45,508 nucleotides of DNA from assembly GCA_037178675.1 (NCBI GenBank), contig JAYMGJ010000663.1:1-45508 (forward strand). Direction: 5' to 3'. The translations under genes and the position numbers were made by a program. Of this stretch, positions 33,481 through 44,579 are shown piece by piece. The notes below the pieces were generated by a model. That model saw only the letters and a program-made list of their open reading frames with translations. It did no database searches and was not told the DNA's origin. This DNA is from Scleroderma bovista. Taxonomy: Eukaryota > Basidiomycota > Agaricomycetes > Boletales > Sclerodermataceae. How positions within the stretch are numbered: position 1 is the stretch's first letter; every line of letters begins with the position of its first letter.

Positions 33481-34270
33481 TGAGTTGTGCCCTTGGATGG
33501 TTCATTTCTCTCTTTCATCCCATCTAACTCACCCGTGCATTCTTCCAGCTTGTTAGTGTTGTTTCCTTTAGTACTGATATATGTACAGATGTCATCAAAA
33601 GACAGGCGAAGTGCGACCCTACCACATCCTATGGAAGCGGCTTCACTCACCGAGGCCGATGATGTGCCCGCCCTCTCCACCAATGACTATGTTCATGTAC
33701 AGGTCAGTGGCGGCCGTCGGGTGTCGCCCCCAGTCATCGTCACGCCAATGAGTTTACGCCAAAGGATAAAAGCCACCAGAAGAGACACTGGTCTTGTTCG
33801 AGATGCATCTTTCCGGCGGAGCCAGTTGTTCACACCAGTCACTCCGCCACAGACTAGTGCAGAAAACAACATAGATGATGACCCCTTTCTCTCTGAACCG
33901 ATCCTGCAGCCGCTGAAGGTGCCTTCTAACGCTGGCACTCAACCACTGACAACTGTCCAGCCACCCTCCAGGAGCACGAACATTTCTGTTTGTAACCAGG
34001 GTATGTAGTGTGAATAGGATTATGTCTTGTGCTCACAAAGCTTTAGTCAAAGAAAATATACGCTCTCCAAATACAGACTGTCCATCTGACCTCCCTCGTC
34101 AAGCTGAGGGACATATTGGACATCAACTTCCACCTCTGGACGACCGTCGCGCGGATGGGTCCGTTCGAGATACTACGCTATCCGGAGATGACGCGGCCTC
34201 CCAGGAAGCCAGTGATGCCACGCCTCAGCAGCAGTCGGCCAATGTAGATGCACACAGTGCCTCAATGGAG

Positions 34271-34782
34271 GAGCCTGCAGTAGAGCGTCTGGGAATGCTC
34301 TCCAGGGAATCCAGTACCCGCCCACTTGCAAAACCCTTTCGACTGGCCACCAAACCTGGTCGTGCTCCTTCTGCCGCTCTCGATCAGTTGGGCTTCGAAC
34401 CAGTGAATACGGTACGCACAGCAGTATGTTTCCCTTCTTGTCTCATTGGTTCTACTGCAGGAGCCTGCAGTAGAGCGTCTGGGTACACCCTCCAGAGAAT
34501 CCAGTGCCCGCCCACTCTTTCGACTGGCCACTAAACCTGGTCGTGCTCCTTCTGCCGCTCTTGATCAGTTGGGCTTTGATCCAGTGGATATGGTACGTAC
34601 AGCAGTATGATTCCTTGCGTGTCTCATCTGTTCCTCTGCAGGAGCCTTCAGTAGAGCGTCTGGGAGCGCCCTCCAGAGAACCCAGTACTCGCCCACTTCC
34701 AAAACCCTTTCGACCAGCCGCTAAACCTCGTCTTGTGCCGTCTGCTACTCTCAACAAGTTGGGCGTTGAGCCAGTGGATACG
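34271..34782 (+). repeat. tandem triplication of an exon plus intron
   Basis: Three copies of a coding block begin GAGCCT(G/T)CAGTAGAGCGTCT at 34271, 34461 and 34642. Each ends at a GTACG(C/T) donor (34412, 34593, 34783). The blocks are 141, 132 and 141 nt, all multiples of three in phase 0. Copies 2 and 3 have their own CTGCAG or CTCTGCAG acceptor. The first copy is the 3' part of a longer exon. The peptide repeat starts Glu-Pro-(Ala/Ser)-Val-Glu-Arg-Leu-Gly. Confidence 0.9.
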
Positions 34783-37059
34783 GTACGCACAGCACATCGT
34801 TCATTCTGTTCATTCTCTCATTCATTCTACCTCCCCTGCTGGTCATGCAGAATGTCCCGTCTACAAGAATTGTACCGCCCACTCCGATCCCTCTCTCTCA
34901 CCCCCTCTCACCTTCCCCAGGTACAAGCCAGGACCCTTTTTATAGCACCTTGACCGTTCCCGACTCCACTAACATTAGCAGAGCAGCTGTCACTGAGAAG
35001 GGCGACCAGGGATCTGTAGTCGGACGTGTCCCCAAATCAGTCCTTGCAATCCTTAGTGAGGGCTTTGATGAGATCGAAGATATGTTTAGCAAGCTAGCTG
35101 CCCGCGTCAAGATGCCTTTTCACCAGGTATCTGACTGCTACATTCGCTTACACTCATATGGCCACAGAGGGAACCTGTGGAATACATACTCCATGTATTT
35201 CGCGAAGAATGTGGCACGAGAACTAGCTCGCCTTCCCAAAGGTGAGGAGGTCACTGGGACTCCCACAATTGATATCCGCAAGCGCTGCTATACCCTCTTC
35301 AAGGAGGAGTACAAAGATACATTTGCAGTGATCCTTGAGACATGGAAGGAAGCAAGGGATTTGGAGAATATGGGAGGCACAATCGCACAGCGCCAACAAC
35401 TTTTTGATAAAACCAAGAAGAATCTAGATCATATGGTATGTCACTATTTATTCACCGGAAGACTTCTGATTTGAAATGCTTTCTAGTTCAATGCACTGAG
35501 CAAAGCCCATGGGTTTGAAGGTGCCTACCTCCTGGCTGGGCGAGTCATCAACCAAGACGGTGGACTCGGCCATGTTTTCACGACACCTGGTGCAGAGAAG
35601 GTAAGCCTTCTGCGCCATCAATCAATTGGGATATTGAATGGCATTAAAGTTTTTCGCGGAGCGTTGCCGCGTTGGTGTGGATGAAATCATTGGTCATTTC
35701 AAGGCGCATATCTAGTAAGCAGATCACAACATAGTCTAACTGCACCATCCACTAACCCACACATACAGTAATCAGGTGTCAATACAGGCCATAGATGAAG
35801 TCTTTGACAGCAATGAGGCTACAAAGAAAGATCTCATCTCTGAAGTAGAAGAGATTAATGATCCGAGGGACAGGTCCAACCGGGATGGCTCTGAGGAAAG
35901 AGAGGACCCTGACCAGGTTAAGCACCGGTTGCGTGCCTTGTTCGGTGCGTTGTATTACTCTGTCTACCAGGATTCCATTGACAATGTCAAAGAGGAACGT
36001 GGCCAAATGTGGGGATCTGGAAAGCTTTTTCCATGAAAACAAATGCCCCCTCGCCTAGCATCATCTGGACTTGTCTTAGTTAACTGGCCTGAGGGTGTAA
36101 CATTCCCAGGCGAGGAACGTAGCTCCCGCACTATGTCTAAAGGCATTTCCAACCTTACACGCGCGGAATGTTCAAAGCTTCTGGCAGCGTTGAACGACAC
36201 AGGCAAGAACCGGCTGCACATCCGATCCGTTTCGCATCACAAAGGTGTGTAATTATATTCATTATGGTACACTGTCGGCGAGCTCACAGCAATACAGCTG
36301 TGCTGATCAACTCGGATGAACCGGTTATAATAGGAGCCGCGCCTCCGTATGACTCCAACAAGAGTCGAGGCAAGCGCTTGTTCTGCAATACCACGACTGA
36401 CCGTCTGGGTCCCAAGCGCCTCTCTAACAAGGCTGCGACTCGAGTGAAGAAAAAAGCCGTTGTGGCAGGCAGCCCTGAGCAGATTACAATCGAAGACTCG
36501 GATGAAGTGGACGTGCCCGAAGGTACTGAAGAGGACTCGCCTCAGAAGAAGAGCCATGCTACATACCCTCCCAAGTATAACACTGCTAGAGCCGCCATGT
36601 CTGATCAGTCCAAGAAGAAATTACCTTCGATCATCGAGCTGTCAAGTGACTCTACATTTCCGACTACATCTGACTACAAGCCAATGGACGACGTTGAAAT
36701 GAAAGAAGAAGACCATGACTCACAGGAGTCTGACTCGTACGAGCAAGCCTCCTCCTCATCCCACAAACGGAAGTCGAAGACCATGTTCTCTTCGCGAAAG
36801 ACCAAGCGAGTGGCTGGTGATAAATCAGATAAAGAGCTGCCACCCTCGAAGCCATCAAAAGGAAAGCAACGTGCCCAGGTAACTGGCAAGAGACGAAGCA
36901 CTCGTCGCATCGCATCCTCTCCGCTACTGGTCCAGACCTCCTCAGATGACGGAGATGCATCACAATGAGTACCTGTACATAAGTCGCCTTCAGTGCAAAG
37001 CAAACATCCATCTCCTGAACAGCGCACCCAACCATCAGCGGCAGAGGCTGGCAAACAAC

Positions 37060-37400
37060 CCATTGTCACACACCATACGCAACCGCCTGCAGAGGCCCAG
37101 GCCCAGCTCTCGCAACCACTCACGGAGGCTCGTGTCTCGCCCTCTACCACATGCCATACACAACCGCCTGTGGAGGCTCGCGTCCCGCCCTCTACCACAC
37201 GCCATATCCAACCACCTGCGGAGGCTTGTGGCCAGCCCTCTACCTCACACCATACACAACCGCCTGCAGATGCTCACGGCCAGCCCTCAATCGCACATCA
37301 TACGTGACCACCTGCAGAGGCTCAGGTCCAGCCTTCTACTGCACGCCATGCACAACCGCCTGCAGAGGCTCGGGTCCAGCCCTCTTCTGTTGAGGACCCG
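37060..37400 (+). repeat. 48-bp coding repeats (16-aa Pro-rich units)
   Basis: About six units encode variants of His-Thr-Gln-Pro-Pro-Ala-Glu-Ala-Arg-Val-Gln-Pro-Ser-Thr inside exon 9 of the large gene. Nucleotide units share CCGCCTGCAGAGGCTC. One unit contains the TGA at 37305-37307. Confidence 0.8.
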
Positions 37401-38670
37401 CCGTTCTACTCTGTGGATGTGCACCCCGCACCATCTATGATTCATGGTATGTAGTCCTCCTCACTTCTGTGTTTCATGACACTAAATATGACCCTTCAGC
37501 TCCTAGTGCTGAGCCTCGCAACCAAGCAACTGGACAACCTGTGGGGCAGCCCTCTACACCAGAAGTTGAGATGGCCACAGTGCCCAGAGGAGTCGAGCAG
37601 ACATCACCAGAAGCGGCCATTGGTCCAGGGGACATCCAGATGTGTAAGCCTGTGTTTATCCATCATTTGAGCATTTTTCCCAATCATCCCAGTGCCAACC
37701 CAAGACAGCCACCCGATGCAGGGTCAATCCAACAGCTCAGGTAGCCAAAAACAACATCCGAAGCCCAGACCGGTGCACGCTGCAGCAGGCCACATGCAAC
37801 GAACCAATTCCAAGGACGCATTCAACCTGCGTTCAAGAATCTATCCAACTCGCACCTCTGCTGTCGAGGAAACAACCTTAACCTCTGCATCCACAAGGCT
37901 TGTGGCTGCTGAGGAGGGTCTTATTGGTAAGAATCAAGAGGGATGCCCCATGCTAGGGGGCAGTCATGACTCACAGCTTCCGAACGCATTACTAGATGGC
38001 CCTGGGCATCAAGAGATACGCTCTCCCCATCCAGCCCCTGTGCCTTACGATGCAGCCAACCCCTTTGCACCCCGGCTGCCACAGCTACCTGAACGACCTC
38101 TGGAGCAACTTCCAGGACCCGGCATACGTCCGTTCTATCCACAGCAGTCTGATGTAGGTCATGGGGACAGCCGCATGCATTATAATGTCCATGGCAATAC
38201 TGGCTGGTACACGTCGCGGCCTGGACCCTACGCACAAATGTCATATATTCCACCACAGTACCACCCGGCATACCCTCTGCCCAACGCTCACAGCTCTATG
38301 CCAACATCGCATCCTCTGCAGTCGGAGCACCCAGATCACAACGTACCACCTCGATTTCCCGATGCCTACTATCATGGTGTCAACGATCCATATCATTTGT
38401 CCCTTCCAGTGCCCACATTCTATCCTTTCTATCCACCACACCCCCCGCTGGCACGTGCTGGCCCCATTCCCCATCCAGAGGGTAATGCAAACCCCTCTCC
38501 CGGAACACAACGGCCTCAAATTGACTCTGGAAGCGACAAGGATATGCATGTAAAGGATGCCACATGACAGGTTTGATGTATATCTCATGGTGCGTCTGCT
38601 CGTTTCTCTCATGTGCTCGGTCCATTGATGTCACTTCTAGGTTGCGTTTGAATTGACATTTGTGTTCCAA

Positions 38671-38716
38671 CCCCCCCCCCCCCCAAAAAAAAAGAAAAAG
38701 AAAGAAAAAGAAAAAA
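38671..38716. repeat. poly-C / purine low-complexity tract
   Basis: Fourteen C residues (38671-38684) are followed by an A/G-only tract with AAAG and GAAAAAG motifs to about 38716. It lies just downstream of the large gene. Homopolymer length may be affected by sequencing error. Confidence 0.85.
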
Positions 38717-41700
38717 CATAGATACCTGATGTACGTTGTGTAGACCGTTGTGGCGTAATTGACATTGTTGAGCCTAAAATACTCGTTGATTGAACATTGT
38801 GAGAATGAGAACAAAAATAGAATTGGTGACTATGAAAACATATTATATGAAAGACAGAAAAGTATGGCTAAAACATAACAATTAGCATTTTCAGAGCATC
38901 CGCAGATGGTGCGGATATGGTCTGGGAGACGCGATGCGATGGAGAATGATGACTCCGCGATGCTGGGAGGATGGCTCACACGAGGCTCGTAAGGGGCTCA
39001 GTCACATGCTGGGGACCCTCCCAACCAAAGGAGGAGGATCGGTCAAAATGCTCGCGAAGAGCGCCAATCCCTCTTTGGAATTTGCGGGAAGCCTCAAAGT
39101 CTGGTGGGGTCTACGAGATATATTCATTCGTGCAAAGAAACCATGTCTAAAGACCGTGGGAATTCATTTAAGCTGGTGCCAAGGGTGGGCCTCAGTATGA
39201 ACACAGCCAAAAAAAAAGTGTCTGAATGATGATGCGCTAGAGTGCCCACAATGTGCTCATGATCTTCATGTATGGGAACCACACCAAGAACTCGTCGGAG
39301 ATTTCACGCAGTGTCAGGATGGAGTGTGAGGTACTTCAACAAGGTCGATATCAACGACTTGGGAAACGCTTACTACTGCATGCCACGCGACAACTTGGTT
39401 CAGGTAACGAAAGACTTGCTGGTCCTTACTTTCGCCATCTGTTACAGTGGCTTATTTAGCCTAACCACCAAGTGAAAATCGGACTGACATACCATCAATG
39501 GCTACGAGCTCAGCGATCATGTGGTTAGCTCCGGTCCAAAACGTTACTGAGGCACATACTCTTGCTTCTCTTTGGCCAGAATGTAGTACATGTGCTGCCT
39601 ACCATGTTCGCCTGCTTCAGCGGCTCTCGATGGCTCCGGTTGTCCAGGAGACAAAATAATAGAGCCCGCGGCACCGATTGGTTATTTTCACCATTGCCCG
39701 ATGCGCTTCTTCTTGTCCCTTCTTTCTCATAGTTTTAGCCGGATTCACCTTTTCAATGCCTTAGTACGCACCAATCAAAAACACGACCGACAGCTTCGAC
39801 CATGTATGCTTCGTGTGCATCGGGAAATGCCCATTGCTGCAACTGTCCATTGTTCGTTCTGGGTGGTATTAAAGATATAATCGTAGTCATTCTAGTTGGA
39901 ATGGCAGACACACCTGCGAAAAACCTCGCAGAGATTTTGTTCCCACTCCTCAAACAACCGCTTGCCACAGAGCGGCATGACATCCTCCCTGAAGCACGCA
40001 GACGCAGTGAGTTTATGGAAACGGCGCGAGAAAACAAAGTACAAACCGATCGTCAGTCTGTCGCACGCACATCAAAAGCTGATAGAGCAGCCCACACATT
40101 CATGATGCGCATCTGAGATTTCGAGACGGACGTCTGTAAAGAGGTAGTACATTGCAAGACAGTCGAAGCCGAGTGAATAATACCTTGTCACCACCGCCTT
40201 CAGGGAGATGCTGCCACGGACGCCCCCGTTGTGAGTCTCAGTGTGTCGATGAAGGCGGTGACGGATGCATTTTCATTGTATACGGTGATGTCAATGAAGG
40301 TGGTGAGGCATGAGGCAAGTTGTGTTGAGGCAATTCGAGTCAGAGGGCCTTTATACATACACTGCGAACTCATGCTACATGGTCATGAGTCCCACGTTGT
40401 TGTGCCAATCAAATAATGACGGCGAAGTGGGCTCATCGATCATGGACCAGGTCGATCGTCGTCGAAGAACTGTGCTCAGCCTGTGGCTGAAACTCCGATA
40501 TCGAAGACATATACTTGCAACACGATCAGATCACAAAAGGTCGTGAGTTGCAGGTTCCCCAGAAGAAGAACGTATGCCTTCGTCAGAACCTGATGCTAGT
40601 GACATCGATAGTACGCAAGTACTTGGATCCGGAATTAGCCGACACAAAGGTCGTAATACATACTCATCCAACTCTTCACAGATGTCACAATCTATGAGGA
40701 GTCACTTTTTTTTCTCCCTTCCTTTTGCTTCCTGCATCGTTCTTTCACTCTTGAGCGCACGATCGCTGGGCCTCAGAACTCAATCATCGGGAAGCACCAC
40801 ACCGCTGCTCACGGTCACTAATCCGGGTCGAGACCTGAGACTGACACGTAAGTTCTGGGCACGTCTATAGTGCGCGACTGATCGTCTGGATGGATATAGA
40901 GATGCCTACGTCCGAGTGTGCGGCGCCCAGGTGCGCATTTGCTAGTCTCCCCAAGGCAGACCAAAGATTCGATGCAAGACAATCGTTCCCGCGCATTACA
41001 CGAATCGCGCTTATAATATTGTACGCGGAAGGGTAGGTCCTGACGGATCAGCTGAGACCCGACCGCGGATGTGATGGTCTAGGAAGACACGGAATCAGTA
41101 CTCTGCCGCTTTGCCCCAGCCAAGGAGAAGATTCATCCCGCGATACCGAGTCCAGTGCTCGGTCCTTGGATATGTACATGCATATGCATATACGGTACGT
41201 CTGTGTATCAACGAGTCAATGCATTACCATCGTTAGGTCGTTCTTTGTCACAATCTCCATGCGCCGGCCAGATTTGCCCTGGCATACGGTCTGCTCTTGT
41301 CTCGTCTCGATTCGGCTTATATAGTGGGCAGCCCTCCCCGGTCACAAGTCGACGCGATTTTCACCGTCCCAGTGGTGTCATCGAACACTGGGGATTGTCC
41401 AAACTATGTTATGCACCTGCACGGTTGATAATATACAACGAATACACAGTAGGAACCATCTCCTGCGCGAGAGTGCATATGCAAGGAGGGCGAAGAAATA
41501 AAGAGGTAATAGGAGAAAAGTAGGGGAAGCATAAGTACTTGCGAGTGGTACGATAAATAATGGGATATAGCGTACACAGGGAGTATGATGGGAGGAACTC
41601 AAGCACCAGGAGGGGATGCATTATGGGGAGGGAAGATGGATGTAAAGCCAGCCGCAGATACGAAGGGCAGCAGAAGATGAACAGGTCCATCAAGACACGG

Positions 41701-41832
41701 ACATGCAGAAGAAAAAGGAACTTGTTCGTCACAACCGAAAGGGAGAACCGCAAGAAAATCGAGGTCACTTCAAATATTGCCAACTCATGTCAGCGTCGAT
41801 AGCTATAACTGGGGCAAAGCGACTCACCATTC
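38717..41832. other. gene-poor stretch, no confident gene
   Basis: Several short open frames exist, none recognised. Possible exons on the plus strand are 39315-39400 (Arg-Tyr-Phe-Asn-Lys-Val-Asp-Ile-Asn-Asp, followed by a GTAACG donor) and 39900-40115 (a charged helix-like segment starting Met-Ala-Asp-Thr-Pro-Ala-Lys). They cannot be joined into a credible gene by eye. Short imperfect repeats (GATGAAGGCGGTGA, CAATGAAGGTGGTGA) occur near 40250. The right end is probably the 3' flank of MAF1. Confidence 0.4.
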
Positions 41833-43116
41833 TCATATCGAAGCACTGATCCCAAGCGCTCTTGCACCTGCCCCAGCACCACCTTCCCACCCAAAAAACC
41901 TCTCCGCGCTCTTCTCACGATACCCATATGCACGCGTTCCACCCGCTGTATACCCTCTATATCTCCGTGCGCCATACCCAGCTTCGTCGAGGGTTACATC
42001 ATCCTCATCATCATCCCGCCCGCGCCTGGTATGCGCCCATACGGAGATAAACAGGATACGTTTGAGTTTGGGGTTGAGGAAGAACCAGTGAGATGACCAA
42101 AGCAATGCGCCGGACCTACGCTTGAGGCGGACTCGGCGCAGAGGGGAGTGTGAGACATCGGGCGATGTGGACACCATGAAGGAGGACGCAAAGCCAGCAG
42201 TGGCGGTGTTTGGTGAGGACGTGCTGCCTCCGCTGCTCGTGTCGCTACTATTGTGGCGCTGGCGCTGGTATATGCGTGCGCGGCGTGCGGGTCTGCGTGC
42301 GGGCTGTGCCGACGCCGGCGGCACGAACGTCCCCAAGTCCTCGTCCGCATCAAACTCGAATGTGTCTGGGGAACCATCGTCCAAGTCAAGGTCGTCGGAC
42401 GAGTATTCATCTGCAACAGATGCGACGTCATCCTCGTCGTCAGAGTAGTCGTTGGCATGCGGATCCGAGTCCGTATCAGGTGTATAGGAGAAGACCTGGC
42501 AGTCCGCCAAGCCAATGACAGCATCAAGTGTGCGGTAGAGGGTGGGGTGCGTACCCGAGACGATAGGCGGTGGTGCATGTGGGCTCTGTACGATCTGCGA
42601 GTGGGGAGATGTCGATGAGGAGGTGGGAACGGATGAAGGAAATATGTCTGGTCCTGCGGGTGGGTAGGCAGAGTATGTCCTCGGTGCAGATATGCTTCCC
42701 CCTCCGGCGCCTGAGTGTGCCTGGGGCGATAGTAACGTGGTACTGAGTGCATTAAGTACTCCAGCGCCGCTCTTCTCCTTGTTGAAATGGGAAGGCTTCA
42801 CATCCGAGAACTCGTGGTCCGGAAACGCAATATTGAGCGTTGCTATGAGGAGATAGAGGGTTTTCCTGGATGCAGGTCTGTCCATTGGACCGAAAGGAGT
42901 GTCATCTGGGTGGTCGCGCTCGAGCCACGAAGGAAGAGGTGGCGATGAGGATATGTCGTCAGAATATGCGTGTTCGAGTGAACGGAAGAGTTTCTTGTCG
43001 CGCTTGATATTCTTGCACGAGTAAGCTTCAATTCTTGTGTGCACTGAACATTCGGGACCTTCGTGCGTGAGTGCTTGAGCGAGACGGGAAAGTTCTGGGC
43101 ATTCGATGTATTTCAT
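41833..43116 (-). CDS. MAF1: MAF1, repressor of RNA polymerase III, single exon, 427 aa
   Basis: MAF1 binds RNA polymerase III and blocks its recruitment by TFIIIB under stress or TOR inhibition. It shuttles between cytoplasm and nucleus. All family signatures are seen. The N-terminus is Met-Lys-Tyr-Ile-Glu. Ile-Glu-Ala-Tyr-Ser-Cys-Lys is at residues 29-35. Then come Leu-Tyr-Leu-Leu-Ile-Ala-Thr-Leu-Asn followed by Phe-Pro-Asp-His-Glu-Phe-Ser-Asp, Ala-Asp-Cys-Gln-Val-Phe-Ser-Tyr-Thr-Pro-Asp, and Pro-Lys-Leu-Lys-Arg-Ile-Leu-Phe. I start at 43116 because Met-Lys-Tyr-Ile-Glu is the conserved beginning; the frame is open 11 codons further upstream. Low-complexity Ser/Pro and Asp/Ser-rich linkers separate the conserved blocks. 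An acidic, then Gly/Tyr-rich tail follows. The large linkers are typical of fungal MAF1 and hold many potential phosphorylation sites. Confidence 0.93.
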   Translation of the reverse strand: MKYIECPELSRLAQALTHEGPECSVHTRIEAYSCKNIKRDKKLFRSLEHAYSDDISSSPPLPSWLERDHPDDTPFGPMDRPASRKTLYLLIATLNIAFPDHEFSDVKPSHFNKEKSGAGVLNALSTTLLSPQAHSGAGGGSISAPRTYSAYPPAGPDIFPSSVPTSSSTSPHSQIVQSPHAPPPIVSGTHPTLYRTLDAVIGLADCQVFSYTPDTDSDPHANDYSDDEDDVASVADEYSSDDLDLDDGSPDTFEFDADEDLGTFVPPASAQPARRPARRARIYQRQRHNSSDTSSGGSTSSPNTATAGFASSFMVSTSPDVSHSPLRRVRLKRRSGALLWSSHWFFLNPKLKRILFISVWAHTRRGRDDDEDDVTLDEAGYGARRYRGYTAGGTRAYGYREKSAERFFGWEGGAGAGARALGISASI

Positions 43117-43423
43117 GGTCACGGTGGGCGAGGAGGACGAGGCGAGCAAGGTGGCGCTACCTTATGAGGCGACGGAGGAACACACGTGCAAACGAGCACA
43201 CGTTGAGTGTGTGGATTCAAGGTCTTTGCTGGGGATAAGCTGTTGCAGTTGCGCAGTGCCAACACGTTCGAGTTTCGACCTCGGTCAGATAGAAATATGT
43301 GCGTCTGCTCATCCGATCCAATGGGGATGAGTATATTAACAGACTATATTTCCTCCCATCCTTCCAGCGCACGAGTCTCAGACAACAAGGGTCCATTTAT
43401 CCTCAACACAGAGAACAAGACTC

Positions 43424-43502
43424 GCACTGACACACCAGGGATTTTAACATTGTCAAGGCACTATAAATTGAAAATGTTGAAATATCCCTGGTGTGTCAGT
43501 GC
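43424..43502. repeat. 79-bp hairpin-forming inverted repeat upstream of MAF1
   Basis: GCACTGACACACCAGGGAT at the left is the exact inverse of the right end, and pairing continues through TTAACATT / AATGTTGAA. The loop is short and holds TATAAA. It lies about 310-390 bp upstream of the MAF1 ATG. No clear target duplication is seen. It could be a tiny fold-back MITE or a regulatory hairpin. Confidence 0.7.
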
Positions 43503-43586
43503 CTTTCAGTCGCCCAAATACCACGGGACTGAAGTCGAACGATCTCCGTTTAGATGCTGAATGGTGTCACATCGTGCAATAACCTG

Positions 43587-43678
43587 TAACCCACTGGGTA
43601 TGTTGAGGGCGTTTTGTTGGGTAACCCAACCAAACCCCCTCATCGAACACACCCGCTGAGCGGGCTGAGCTGGGTACT
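43587..43678. repeat. second imperfect palindrome upstream of MAF1
   Basis: It is centred on GTTGGGTAACCCAAC (43617-43631). Pairing extends outward through GTTTT / CAAAC and GTTGAGGG / CCCCTCATCGAAC, and loosely to GTAACCCA / TGGGTAC at the ends. It has a fold-back shape with no coding content. Confidence 0.55.
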
Positions 43679-44579
43679 CCTACATCATGCAAGCTGCGCC
43701 TAGTACGTATGTGGACTACTCATATATTCACAGAAACCAGTGCACTGGCTGCAAGTCCGTTCATGGGTGGGGACGTGTCGTGAGTAAGTGACGTAGGCGG
43801 GTCTGACGGAAGATGTCTTGCCCGCCCTATCTTTTATGTAGCGTGCGTCAGCTTCCAATGATTTCGCTGTGCTCGTGTTCCACTGCTGACCACACCCAAG
43901 CTCGAATGGCTCGGTCCCTGTATTCCACCGGCTTTCCTCCATATCACACAACCATATACATGTCCCAGTATACCATGCTGTTCATTCGCTCGGGATTGGC
44001 ATGGCAGTCAAGGTTTTGTCTGGGGACACATTTTCAATAGATTAGCGTGGCTTGCCTGCGATGACAGTTCTACTGAACGAAAGCAAGGGTGCAAACGTAG
44101 CTGTTAATTTTAGCACGCATCTTTGAACGCAGTATTTATGATCCCCCGACACAGGCCAAATTTACTTGTCTCCTTTCTTGTATGTTGGCTTCTAGTTGAA
44201 TCTGAAGTGATTGATTGTCCATGAGGAACAGGCAACTTTACGTCTACGTGTTTTTCCGTGGTTCTTTAGTGGATGTTTGCGATATGAATGCTTCCTGTTC
44301 AGGTAGCCTCGTATGTGTTGTGAACCACGGGTAATTCACTCAGTGTACTTGACTCTGGTTTCTCTGATGACTATCTGCAGTGTGCCCTACAGTACACTAT
44401 GTAGAGTTCAGTACCAGTGTGGACACTGAAGCATCGCTACGAAAAAAAACGCCCCCTTGGTCTGTTGTCAACCATGACCGATGTCTCCTGCTAGATATGC
44501 TGTAGTAATGTCATCCAGAAGTCCTGTTGTTAGTACATCCGGCGAATGCTAAACCCATATACAGTGATTATAGCTCGGT
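43679..44579. other. intergenic, no gene recognised
   Basis: This lies between the palindrome and the stop codon of the leucine-rich-repeat gene. No conserved protein, RNA gene or repeat was recognised on either strand. Confidence 0.4.

Larger units (their letters stand above)
33589..38567 (+). pseudogene. large 11-exon gene (~1,475 codons) with three in-frame TGA codons
   Basis: Unrecognised protein. Exons: 33589-34000, 34077-34411, 34461-34592, 34642-34782, 34851-35435, 35487-35600, 35650-35714, 35769-36244, 36298-37446, 37500-37643, 37693-38567. All ten introns have GT-AG borders, and their phases match to give 1,476 codons. The N-terminal third is polar with a repeated 44-47-aa exon. The middle is globular (Asn-Leu-Trp-Asn-Thr-Tyr-Ser-Met-Tyr-Phe, then Asn-Trp-Pro-Glu-Gly-Val-Thr-Phe-Pro-Gly). 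Next is an acidic/basic region with nuclear-localisation-like Lys-Arg clusters, 16-aa Pro-rich repeats and a Pro/Tyr/His-rich tail. TGA interrupts at 36034, 36966 and 37305, with coding-like sequence on both sides. I infer a recently decayed gene, perhaps a KDZ-element partner. Confidence 0.65.

Noticed and set aside
36034..37307. Programmed TGA readthrough or selenocysteine in the large gene
   Set aside because: There is no consistent readthrough context after the TGAs. Similar TGAs occur in other decayed element genes here, so mutational decay is the simpler reading.
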